Below are positions 1 through 6,272 of a stretch of DNA of 10,030 nucleotides, piece after piece. The stretch's first letter is position 1. The number at the start of each line of letters is the position of its first letter. The DNA lies in the NCBI GenBank assembly GCA_023135255.1, contig JAGLTN010000549.1, positions 1-10,030 of the forward strand, given 5' to 3'. The DNA comes from Planctomycetota bacterium. GTDB taxonomy: Bacteria; Planctomycetota; Phycisphaerae; Sedimentisphaerales; Anaerobacaceae. The position numbers and the translations under genes were made by a program. Below the pieces are notes generated by a model. That model made no database searches and was not told where the DNA came from. It saw only the letters and a program-made list of their open reading frames with translations.

Positions 1-17
1 AAAGCTGGATGATTTTG

Positions 18-109
18 TACCCTTAAGGGTAGTAAATGTTCGCGAATAAAGCCGTAACTTGTTATTTTAAGTTATTTACCCGCGGATAAACGGGTGAATT
101 CAATTGGGA
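18..109 (+). repeat. Left arm of a long inverted repeat
   Basis: This 92-bp segment is the reverse complement of 4980-5072, with six mismatches (at 40, 51, 53, 58, 95, 96) and one single-base difference in a T run, about 92% identity. Weaker similarity continues inward to about position 123 (10 of 14 bases match). The outer edge is sharp: it begins with the perfect palindrome TACCCTTAAGGGTA (18-31), and outside it the two flanks do not match. Inside are CGCGAATAAA (41-50) and CGCGGATAAA (81-90), 40 bp apart, and a small hairpin-capable ACCCG/CGGGT pair (78-95). No open reading frame or transposase is present. It lies 140 bp upstream of the start at 249. Whether it is a dispersed repeat, a regulatory module or a recombination arm cannot be told from this window. 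Confidence 0.93.
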
Positions 110-164
110 ACAGTATAAAATAGTTTTGCAGAAAACATAACCAGCGGATAAACAGCTATTTTTC

Positions 165-192
165 TTGCAAAACAAGTCAGGTTAAATATACT
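165..192 (+). promoter_or_regulatory. Candidate sigma-70-type promoter for the 249-3161 operon
   Basis: A TTGCAA box (165-170) and a TATACT box (187-192) are separated by 16 bp and lie 57 bp upstream of the ATG at 249. The -10 matches consensus at five of six positions and the -35 at four of six. A third GCGGATAAAC motif (144-153), related to those in the repeat, sits just upstream. The assignment rests on box similarity only, since planctomycete promoters are poorly defined. Confidence 0.45.
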
Positions 193-248
193 TACATGCT
201 TCTAAAAATAAAGAACTGAATTTTTAAACTTATGTCGGAGCACAAACA

Positions 249-2483
249 ATGAGCTTGATGAGGTGGTTTCGTAAGAATAACAGAAAAATAATGGCTATTG
301 TTATTATTGTTATAATGGTGGGTTTTGTCGGCGGCAGTTATATCCAGCAGCTCGGCAGAAAAAGAAGCGGCATATACAAAGCTGTTGCTTACTACGGCGA
401 GGACAACAAGATAACAAATATGGACATTGCACAAGCCAGACAGCAGCTTGATATACTGAGAATCATTGGTGCAAGTTCTATGCTCAAAGGTCTTGAGGTG
501 CCTATGCTCAGGACGAGAGATGTAAAAGCTTTACTGCTTAATGAATTGTTGTTTCCGGATCGCAAAGAATCTGCCGGCATAAGTCAGCTTATCAAACAGC
601 TTGCCTCAACTCAGAATTATGCCATAAGTACTGAGCAGATAAATGATATTTATAAAAGTCCGGTTCAAAGTGAGATACTCTGGATTTTGCTCAGGGAAGA
701 AGCCAGGCAGACAGGTTTTCAGATATCAAATCAGCAATCCGGTGCTCTACTGGCAAAGATCGTTCCTCAGGTTATAGGTGCAACTTATCAGCAGCTTATC
801 GGTTCGATGGTTAGTGGGGCTGGTCGAGGCGGTCAGGGAGTTTCAGAGGATAATATTTTGTCAGCTTTTGCGGATTTCATCGCGGTATTGGAATATTCCA
901 AAGCAGCTACTTCAAATGAGAATGTTACACTGGCTCAGTTGACTCAGCAGTTAAGCTGGGAACTGGAAACTGCTATGGTAGAATCGGTAAGTTTTCCAGC
1001 TTCGGTTTTTGTTGACCAGCAGCCGGAGCCAACTGCTGATGCTATAAAAGAGCAGTTTAATAAATATAAAAATAATGCGAATGGTGATATAAGTGACGAG
1101 AATCCTTATGGCTTTGGTTATAGATTCGATGATATGGTTCAAGTCGAATATATCGCAGTTAAATTTGATGATGTTGCCAAGACGGTAAAACCTGTTGCCC
1201 AGGAAAAGGTTGAGGATTTTTATAAACTCCACAGGGAAGAATTTATCGAACAGGTTCTTTCTGACCCTAATGATCCTAATTCCCCGATGACCGACAGAAT
1301 AAAAAGCTTTGTAGAAGTATCAGATCTGATTACTGATGGTTTGCATAAAAAAGCAATCAATGGCCAGGCGGAAATAATTATTCAGGATGCAAAATCCATT
1401 ACTGAGACTGCTTTGGATGATGCTGATGTTGAAGTAGCTTCGTTAACTGATGAAGAGTTTAAAAAATTAGTCGGTGACTATTCTGTTGCGGCAAAACAGA
1501 TAGCTGAAAAATATTCTATAAAAGTTTATTCCGGCAAAACAGGATTGCTTACTGCTACCGATATTCGTCAGGATGAAAATCTCGGACAGTTAGTTATACA
1601 AACTTCTAATTACAGTGCTGTTGCTCTGAACCAGATCGTATTCGCTATCGACCAGCTCCAGTCGAGCTTGCTTAGCACGTTTGATATGGAAGCACCAAAG
1701 ATGTATCAGAATATTGGGCCTTTAAAATCAATGCCTCAGCAGGTGGGCGAACTCGGAAAGCTTATTGTTCTGACAAGGGTTGTTGATGCAAGCAAAAATG
1801 CTGTTCCTGACAGTTTAGATATGAAAGTAAGCAAGAAGACGATAGTTCTTTCTGATGAGTCGCAGGAAGCGAAAGAGTTTGTTGTAAAAGATGAAGTTGT
1901 TACTGACCTCAAGGAATTGGCAGCAATGAAAGCTGCACAGGCCCAAGCTCAGAAGTTTGTTGACTTGGCGAAAAAAGAAGACTGGGAGGCTGCTTCTAAG
2001 AGCTTTAATGAATCTCTCGGCAAGAAAAATGACGACCCTAATATGTTTGATATCAGCTATGGCAATAACCTTAGAAAACTGCCCGATACCATCATGGATG
2101 TTTACAACATTCAAAAAGCAGGTGAGCCTATAGCTTCATTTGTGATCAGAGAAAACAAAAAACTCAGCAAAAGGAGAGATATGTTCTTCTCACTAATCGG
2201 CAAAGATAAGGATGAAGCTGAGAATATGCCAGCGGTTATGGAATTGAAATCTGGCAGGGCATACCTGGCAGTTAAGAGCGTTAAGCTGAACAGGCTTGTT
2301 AATGAAGCTTTTGAAGCAAACAAGGCTTACAGGGTGTACATGCAGGATTTCATAGAGTCACAGACTCTTGCACCAGTATTCCTTAACCCTGAGAATATAC
2401 TCAAACGTATGGACTACCGAAGAGTAATAGAAGATGAAATTTCAGATCCTAACGAAACCGCTAAGTCGGGAGAAAAATCTTAA
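249..2483 (+). CDS. Membrane-anchored SurA/PpiD-like protein without a visible parvulin domain
   Basis: The 744-residue protein begins with a basic stretch (RWFRKNNRK) and one membrane helix at residues 14-32, giving a short cytoplasmic N-terminus and a large extracytoplasmic part. This is the layout of PpiD-type periplasmic chaperones. The region after the helix resembles the SurA/PpiD N-terminal fold (an ITNMDIAQARQQLD segment). Residues about 295-335 (VQVEYIAVKF followed by a helix containing EKVEDFYKLH) and the helices at about 546-588 and 685-728 also follow the PpiD pattern. I cannot find the parvulin isomerase signatures, so it may be a chaperone rather than an active prolyl isomerase. 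GGAG at 237-240 lies 8 bases before the ATG and supports this start. Its stop overlaps the next ATG (TAATG), so the two genes are probably translationally coupled. The family call is good, the exact role is inferred. Confidence 0.72.
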   Translation: MSLMRWFRKNNRKIMAIVIIVIMVGFVGGSYIQQLGRKRSGIYKAVAYYGEDNKITNMDIAQARQQLDILRIIGASSMLKGLEVPMLRTRDVKALLLNELLFPDRKESAGISQLIKQLASTQNYAISTEQINDIYKSPVQSEILWILLREEARQTGFQISNQQSGALLAKIVPQVIGATYQQLIGSMVSGAGRGGQGVSEDNILSAFADFIAVLEYSKAATSNENVTLAQLTQQLSWELETAMVESVSFPASVFVDQQPEPTADAIKEQFNKYKNNANGDISDENPYGFGYRFDDMVQVEYIAVKFDDVAKTVKPVAQEKVEDFYKLHREEFIEQVLSDPNDPNSPMTDRIKSFVEVSDLITDGLHKKAINGQAEIIIQDAKSITETALDDADVEVASLTDEEFKKLVGDYSVAAKQIAEKYSIKVYSGKTGLLTATDIRQDENLGQLVIQTSNYSAVALNQIVFAIDQLQSSLLSTFDMEAPKMYQNIGPLKSMPQQVGELGKLIVLTRVVDASKNAVPDSLDMKVSKKTIVLSDESQEAKEFVVKDEVVTDLKELAAMKAAQAQAQKFVDLAKKEDWEAASKSFNESLGKKNDDPNMFDISYGNNLRKLPDTIMDVYNIQKAGEPIASFVIRENKKLSKRRDMFFSLIGKDKDEAENMPAVMELKSGRAYLAVKSVKLNRLVNEAFEANKAYRVYMQDFIESQTLAPVFLNPENILKRMDYRRVIEDEISDPNETAKSGEKS

Positions 2484-2908
2484 TGGCTAAATCGTCTAAA
2501 GAGGCAAACTGGCCTTTTTTAATTTCCGTAGGTTTGTTAAGCTGGTTTGTTCCAGGCGGCGGCTACTTTCTGCTTAAAGAAAAAAAACGCGCCTGGATAA
2601 TTCTGATTACAATTAGCTTATTGTTTATTGCAGGTTTATACGTTGGTTCGATTGGAGTTGTTGACAAAGTTTCAATCGCAGATAAACCATGGATAATATC
2701 GAAGCTGTCATGGTATACCGCACAAATTATTGTTTCGCCGGTAGTAATGATGATAGGCAGTGTAACTGCATCAGGTCAGTATCAGGTTTACGGTAAGCCC
2801 GAAGAGATCGGTCAGATATATACCGGTATCGCAGGTCTTTTAAATTTCTTGTGCATTATAAATGCGGTTTACTTAGCTTATGTTGGCGTAGAAAGATCGG
2901 GGAAATGA
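2483..2908 (+). CDS. Small multi-pass membrane protein, DUF6677-like
   Basis: This 141-residue protein has about four hydrophobic segments: residues ~12-30, ~37-57, ~77-95 and ~115-136. The second is preceded by a positively charged KEKKRAW turn. A WFVPGGGYFLLKEKKRAW stretch near the N-terminus matches the PG-G-ylg-r-rG pattern of TM2-like and DUF6677 membrane proteins of planctomycetes. The C-terminal YTGIAGLLNFLCIINAVYLA also fits that family as I remember it, and no function is established there. Its ATG overlaps the stop of the upstream PpiD-like gene by one base. A GGGAG at 2468-2472, inside that gene, gives a usable ribosome-binding site. The tight coupling suggests that the two products act together in or at the membrane. 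No catalytic residues are recognisable. Confidence 0.72.
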   Translation: MAKSSKEANWPFLISVGLLSWFVPGGGYFLLKEKKRAWIILITISLLFIAGLYVGSIGVVDKVSIADKPWIISKLSWYTAQIIVSPVVMMIGSVTASGQYQVYGKPEEIGQIYTGIAGLLNFLCIINAVYLAYVGVERSGK

Positions 2909-2909
2909 T

Positions 2910-3161
2910 ATGCAATCGATAGCAACTTCTCTTATCGCAAGTTTTACATCACCAATGCACATTGGCACAACCGCGCAGGCATTGCTTTTTATAGTGCCTT
3001 TAATCGCAGCGATTTCGGTTGTTTATAAAGCCACCAAGCTTGAGAGCATGGCAACAAAGAATTTCATCAAGGAATCAGCTTCACTTTTCGGTTCTATCTT
3101 TGTCTTTATTTTGATAACCGCGATTGTTCTGCTTGTATTTACTTTCCTCGTTACCCAATAG
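2910..3161 (+). CDS. Small two-helix membrane protein of unknown function
   Basis: The 83-residue product has two strongly hydrophobic segments, residues ~20-40 and ~59-81. They are joined by a polar linker (YKATKLESMATKNFIKESAS), and the C-terminus is very short. The start lies one base after the stop of the preceding gene, with a GGGGA (about 2898-2902) eight bases upstream, so it is almost certainly the third gene of the same operon. I do not recognise the family. Conserved position behind a DUF6677-like protein would support a shared function in the envelope. It ends 11 bases from the converging RNase III gene, with no recognisable terminator hairpin in between. Confidence 0.75.
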   Translation: MQSIATSLIASFTSPMHIGTTAQALLFIVPLIAAISVVYKATKLESMATKNFIKESASLFGSIFVFILITAIVLLVFTFLVTQ

Positions 3162-3172
3162 GCATGTAGTTT

Positions 3173-3883
3173 TTATCCTTCTTCTGTTTCCTGCGGCAAT
3201 TCGATTACACTAAGTTCCACAAGGGAGTTAAAAGCCGCTTTTTGCTCAGCATCTTTTTTGTTGGTTCCCCAGGCACTTTTAAAATGTCTCCCGTCAACAA
3301 CTGCCTCAAGCTCAAAGCATTTATTATGGTCCGGTCCTTTTTCATCTACCAGTTCATAGACCGGCGTTACACCGAAATGGCGCTGGCTGTATTGCTGAAG
3401 AAGCGATTTATAATTGCCTTGCGATTGCTCAGCATCGACTTTTTTGAGCATAGGTTCAAATAGCCTTAATATGAAATCGTGTGCGGCATCAAAGTTGGAG
3501 TCGATAAAAACAGCTGCTATCAAAGCTTCCAGCAAACCCGCCGCCAGAGACCCCGAAAGTGACATGCTCGTAGCCATACCTTTGCCGACTTTAAGAAGCT
3601 TATGCAGAGAATTTTCCCTCATCACTTTTGCGCAGGTTCTTCTCGATACCAGCATACTTTTAATCTTAGTCAAATCACCCTCAAGATAGTTAGGGAAGCG
3701 GTCGAAAAGATTCAGGCAAATAACAAGGCCTAAAATTGAATCACCGAGGAATTCAAGCCTTTCGTTACTCATCACTCTTTCATCTGCAACCGAGGAATGT
3801 GTAAAAGCTTTGATTAATAGGTTGCGATCTTTGAATTTATAACCGATTATCTGCTCTATCTGATGCAGAACTTCTTCGTCCAT
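3173..3883 (-). CDS. rnc: Ribonuclease III with a substituted catalytic aspartate
   Basis: This double-strand-specific endoribonuclease is expected to process rRNA precursors and structured mRNAs. The 236-residue product has the RNase III signature NERLEFLGDS at residues 40-49, giving E41 and D48 (E. coli E38 and D45). EGDL at 68-71 includes the E65 equivalent. A C-terminal dsRNA-binding domain covers residues ~167-235 (YKSLLQQYSQ, then GPDHNKCFELEAVV and NKKDAEQKAA). The second metal-binding segment reads LAAGLLEALIAAVF. The glutamate equivalent to E. coli E117 is present (E119), but the D114 position is Gly116 (codon 3536-3538). I place the start at 3883, not at an upstream TTG (3976). AAGG sits eight bases before this ATG, the length then matches the family, and the extra 31 residues resemble nothing in RNase III. 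Identity is secure. Full activity is open. Confidence 0.95.
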   Translation of the reverse strand: MDEEVLHQIEQIIGYKFKDRNLLIKAFTHSSVADERVMSNERLEFLGDSILGLVICLNLFDRFPNYLEGDLTKIKSMLVSRRTCAKVMRENSLHKLLKVGKGMATSMSLSGSLAAGLLEALIAAVFIDSNFDAAHDFILRLFEPMLKKVDAEQSQGNYKSLLQQYSQRHFGVTPVYELVDEKGPDHNKCFELEAVVDGRHFKSAWGTNKKDAEQKAAFNSLVELSVIELPQETEEG

Positions 3884-3891
3884 TTTTGCTA

Positions 3892-3895
3892 CCTT
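3892..3895 (-). promoter_or_regulatory. Ribosome-binding site that fixes the RNase III start
   Basis: AAGG on the minus strand lies eight bases upstream of the ATG at 3883-3881. The longer reading would begin at a TTG (3976-3974) and add an unrelated hydrophobic segment. This site therefore favours the shorter, family-length protein. Confidence 0.6.
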
Positions 3896-4007
3896 ATCAT
3901 AACAAACTGACGAGCAGATTACGAAGACCACTATAATAAGCGATATTCGTAGCCGGCTCGAAAACCATAATCGCAATTCTACTTTGTTGTTGCGGCTTGG
4001 TCAAGTA

Positions 4008-4343
4008 TTATTTTACAAGCTGTAGTCCTGCAAGGGCTACGAACTTATCATCTACCATATCAAAAATGCTGTCTATACCGGTTACCGTGAAGATACCTTT
4101 AGTAGCAGCGGCTACATTACACAGGACCATTTTCTGGCCGCAATCGCCCAAAAGCTTTCTAAGTTTCAAAAGCTTTGAAAGACTTGAAGAAGTGATGATA
4201 TCAACCTCGGAAAAATCAAGCACGACTTCAGAATCGCCTCTTCCGCGGACGATTTCTGTTACAGCCCTCAATTCTTCACCAAGTTGCGGTTCCTGCGGCA
4301 GGTCTACAAGTACAATATTTTCTGACCAGTTCTGAATACCCAT
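4008..4343 (-). CDS. Single-domain STAS protein (anti-sigma factor antagonist-like)
   Basis: The 111-residue protein is a stand-alone STAS domain of SpoIIAA/RsbV type. The core reads EVVLDFSEVDIITSSSLSKL (residues 39-58), followed by a helix and the MVLCNVAAATKGIFTVTGI segment. In SpoIIAA the conserved DSSGL loop carries the phosphorylated serine. Here the loop is TSSSL, so Ser53 is the likely phosphosite and the usual Gly is Ser54. Such proteins normally bind an anti-sigma kinase when unphosphorylated, but no kinase or sigma factor is encoded nearby, so the partner must be elsewhere. A strong AAGGAG (4352-4357) stands eight bases before the ATG. It lies 124 bp upstream of the RNase III start on the same strand, a gap large enough for a separate promoter. 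Confidence 0.85.
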   Translation of the reverse strand: MGIQNWSENIVLVDLPQEPQLGEELRAVTEIVRGRGDSEVVLDFSEVDIITSSSLSKLLKLRKLLGDCGQKMVLCNVAAATKGIFTVTGIDSIFDMVDDKFVALAGLQLVK

Positions 4344-4413
4344 CTAAAAATCTCCTTAATACAAAAGAGTCTGTTATCAATCACGTCAGAAGCTGTATCG
4401 ACAATTCCCTGAC

Positions 4414-4433
4414 AGCAATTAACTATAATTGCT
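4414..4433. repeat. Short perfect inverted repeat between the STAS and anchored-protein genes
   Basis: The sequence is AGCAATTA, then ACTA, then TAATTGCT: two 8-bp arms around a four-base loop. It lies about 70 bp upstream of the STAS start. Neither strand has a T tract directly after it, so a classical terminator is unlikely. An operator, or chance in AT-rich DNA, are both possible. Confidence 0.4.
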
Positions 4434-4513
4434 TTATTAACCTGCTAAAAACAATTAAACCAGTCTTATATCGTAACTAAGCTACAAACACCTTTAGTTG
4501 TTCCGATAAAAAA

Positions 4514-4819
4514 TTATCTCTTGGTTTTAGGCCTACTTATGGTATCAGTGCCCAAGAAATACCCTTTGGTCGTTCTGCTGTTATCTGGAGATGATGAAAG
4601 ATTGTTATAAGACATCACCCTTGCTGCCATAGCATTTTTAGGATTGATTACATAAAACCCACCATCCTGAGTACGGATCAGACCATAGCCATCCGTAGGA
4701 AGAGCAATTCCAAACCGATCGGTATCAGCGCTTCCGGCCCCGGCGCCAGATACCATAACGATTATCGCGCCTAAAATAATTCCCACGATCAGAGTCTTAA
4801 TATCAATTGTAATTTTCAT
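4514..4819 (-). CDS. Small membrane-anchored extracytoplasmic protein, unknown function
   Basis: The 101-residue product starts with a short polar stretch and one hydrophobic helix (residues ~9-27, TLIVGIILGAIIVMVSGAGA). An Ala/Gly-rich boundary and a small outward-facing domain follow. The central segment (RFGIALPTDGYGLIRTQDGGFYVINPKNA, given here as residues 35-63) reads like two or three beta strands with a WD- or PQQ-like bY-V-D/N rhythm. I recall this layout in many small planctomycete proteins of unknown role. The C-terminus is basic (RPKTKR). An AAAGGG eight bases upstream supports the ATG at 4819. It is transcribed divergently from the methyltransferase at 5083, and the inverted-repeat arm lies between the two. 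No function is assigned. Confidence 0.7.
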   Translation of the reverse strand: MKITIDIKTLIVGIILGAIIVMVSGAGAGSADTDRFGIALPTDGYGLIRTQDGGFYVINPKNAMAARVMSYNNLSSSPDNSRTTKGYFLGTDTISRPKTKR

Positions 4820-4979
4820 TTCCGCAACCCTTTCAAATAAAAATTTTTATGTTTCGATTGTATTATCCCATTATCATTAACTAACTCAGCTGTTTTTGCA
4901 AGAGCTTTTGTTATCAGCAATAGCTGAAAATCGGCAATTACTGTTTTTGTTGCTGTGATAATCTGCTATTATGTATTGA
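4820..4979. other. Divergent intergenic stretch with small dyads, no gene
   Basis: This AT-rich stretch separates the minus-strand anchored-protein gene from the repeat arm. It holds a TCAGC/GCTGA dyad (4914-4927, four-base loop). It also holds TTGCAA at 4896-4901 and a tandem GATAAT pair on the minus strand (within about 4861-4877). These could serve the gene ending at 4514, but no pair has ideal spacing. Short matches to the left flank (cagctatt and cttgcaaaa, 153-172) hint that the repeat homology may continue inward in degraded form. Confidence 0.35.
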
Positions 4980-5072
4980 TCCCAATTGAATTTCCCCGTT
5001 TATCCGCGGGTAAATAACTTAAAAATAACAAATTACAGATTTATTCGCGGACATTTACTACCCTTAAGGGTA
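4980..5072 (-). repeat. Right arm of the long inverted repeat
   Basis: This is the 93-bp partner of 18-109 in opposite orientation. It carries the same palindrome TACCCTTAAGGGTA at its outer edge (5059-5072) and the two CGCGRATAAA motifs on the minus strand (5040-5049 and 4999-5008, 41 bp apart). Similarity fades inward to about 4966. The outer edge lies 10 bases before the methyltransferase ATG, so the palindrome falls inside that gene's probable leader and contains its only AAGGG. The two arms enclose about 4.87 kb with six apparently intact genes and no mobility gene. Confidence 0.93.
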
Positions 5073-5082
5073 TAACAGCGAT

Positions 5083-6237
5083 ATGAATATTAACAAAGAA
5101 AGTACGATTTTAATTACGTGCAGCCCGGGGCTTGTTGAATGCCTGCAAACCGAGGTTGAAGCTCTAGGTTATAAAACCTTCAATCCGCACAAAGCCGGTC
5201 TGGAAATCAAAGGCACCATTGTCGATTGCATGAAACTTAACCTCAACTTGAGAACCGCATTCAATGTGCTGTACCTCTTTAAGGAGTTTCAAAGCAAAAA
5301 CCCGGATCAGTTGTACCGGTATCTGGTGTCACTGAACTGGGCTGATGTGATCAGTGAAGATGAATATTTCACCGTTGTTTCAAGGGCTGACAATCCATCG
5401 GTAAAACATACGATGTTCCCCTCTATGAAAGTTAAAGATGCGATCGTAGACAGTATAGCCAAAGTTAAAGGCAAAAGGCCTGATTCGGGTTCGGAACGTA
5501 ATAATGTTGTGCTGAACTTTTACTGGAAAGATAAGAACTGCTGGATTTATATTAATACCTCCGGCAACAAACTCGCCGACAGGGGCTATAGAAAGATGCC
5601 ACACGCCGCACCTATGCAGGAAACCCTCGCAGCAGGTGTATTATTAACAGCAGGTTACGATGGTTCGATGCCTCTGGTTTGTCCGATGTGCGGCAGCGGC
5701 ACATTGGCAATTGAAGCAGCATTGATATCGATAAATAAATCGGCTGGACTTTTAAGGAGTAATTACGGCTTTGCACATCTGAAAGACTTCGACAAAGCTC
5801 TCTGGCAGAAGATGCGTAAGGACGCCCTCAAAGCCGCGAAAAAAACTTTAGCTTTTCCAATAATCGCTACTGACATCGATGAGCAGGCAATTGTCGCAGC
5901 TAAGCAAAATGCAAAAACCGCTGGTGTAGACCATCTTATCGAATTTGCTGTTTGCGATTTTGCTGAAACTAAAATCCCACAGGCCCCCGGAATAATATTG
6001 CTTAACCCTGAATACGGCAGAAGACTCGGCGATACAACAGAACTCGAAGAAACCTATAAAAGAATGGGTGATTTCTTCAAACAAAAATGTGCCGGCTATG
6101 CTGCTCATATATTCACAGGTAATATGAACCTGGCGAAAAAAATAGGGCTTCGTACCAGCAGAAAAACACCATTCTTTAACGGCACAATAGAATGCAGACT
6201 GCTTAAATATGATATCTACGAAGGAAGCAAAAAGTAA
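5083..6237 (+). CDS. rlmL: 23S rRNA guanine-N2 methyltransferase, RlmL/YpsC family
   Basis: The 384-residue protein has a THUMP RNA-binding domain (about residues 45-160) followed by a UPF0020-type SAM-dependent methyltransferase domain. It matches the length of Bacillus YpsC and lacks the RlmK half found in the fused E. coli enzyme. The family forms m2G at 23S position 2445 (E. coli numbering). SAM-binding motif I is CPMCGSGT (200-207), where the usual first residue is Asp. The acidic ribose-binding strand is TDID (263-266). The catalytic motif is NPEYGRRLG (308-316) in place of the usual NPPYGERLG. The start is the first in-frame ATG. The only purine-rich site is AAGGG (5066-5070), rather far upstream and within the repeat palindrome. 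The gene converges on yifB with 35 bp between stops and no visible terminator. The family is certain and the exact guanine target is inferred. Confidence 0.9.
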   Translation: MNINKESTILITCSPGLVECLQTEVEALGYKTFNPHKAGLEIKGTIVDCMKLNLNLRTAFNVLYLFKEFQSKNPDQLYRYLVSLNWADVISEDEYFTVVSRADNPSVKHTMFPSMKVKDAIVDSIAKVKGKRPDSGSERNNVVLNFYWKDKNCWIYINTSGNKLADRGYRKMPHAAPMQETLAAGVLLTAGYDGSMPLVCPMCGSGTLAIEAALISINKSAGLLRSNYGFAHLKDFDKALWQKMRKDALKAAKKTLAFPIIATDIDEQAIVAAKQNAKTAGVDHLIEFAVCDFAETKIPQAPGIILLNPEYGRRLGDTTELEETYKRMGDFFKQKCAGYAAHIFTGNMNLAKKIGLRTSRKTPFFNGTIECRLLKYDIYEGSKK

Positions 6238-6272
6238 GCTTAACTAATCCCAAAATTATCACGTAGAAAAAA

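Noticed and set aside
192..434. An 80-residue minus-strand reading frame, and similar antisense frames across the known genes
   Set aside because: They lie inside or across well-supported genes on the other strand, lack ribosome-binding sites and show no recognisable protein features.
3932..3960. Possible rnc promoter (TATTAT on the minus strand at 3938-3933)
   Set aside because: No convincing -35 hexamer is found at 16-18 bp, and the AT-rich stretch gives such boxes by chance on both strands.
3884..3976. A 31-residue N-terminal extension of RNase III with a hydrophobic segment
   Set aside because: It would need a TTG start with no ribosome-binding site, has no counterpart in the family, and a good AAGG precedes the internal ATG at 3883.
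18..5072. Composite transposon or insertion sequence bounded by the inverted repeats
   Set aside because: No transposase or remnant lies inside, the flanks just outside the arms do not form a target duplication, and the enclosed genes are ordinary chromosomal ones.
4980..5072. Integron attC site or CRISPR repeat
   Set aside because: The arm lacks the RYYYAAC/GTTRRRY ends of attC sites, and there are only two copies far apart with no spacer structure.
6238..6272. Terminator between rlmL and yifB
   Set aside because: The 35-bp gap contains no inverted repeat able to form a stable hairpin followed by a T tract in either direction.
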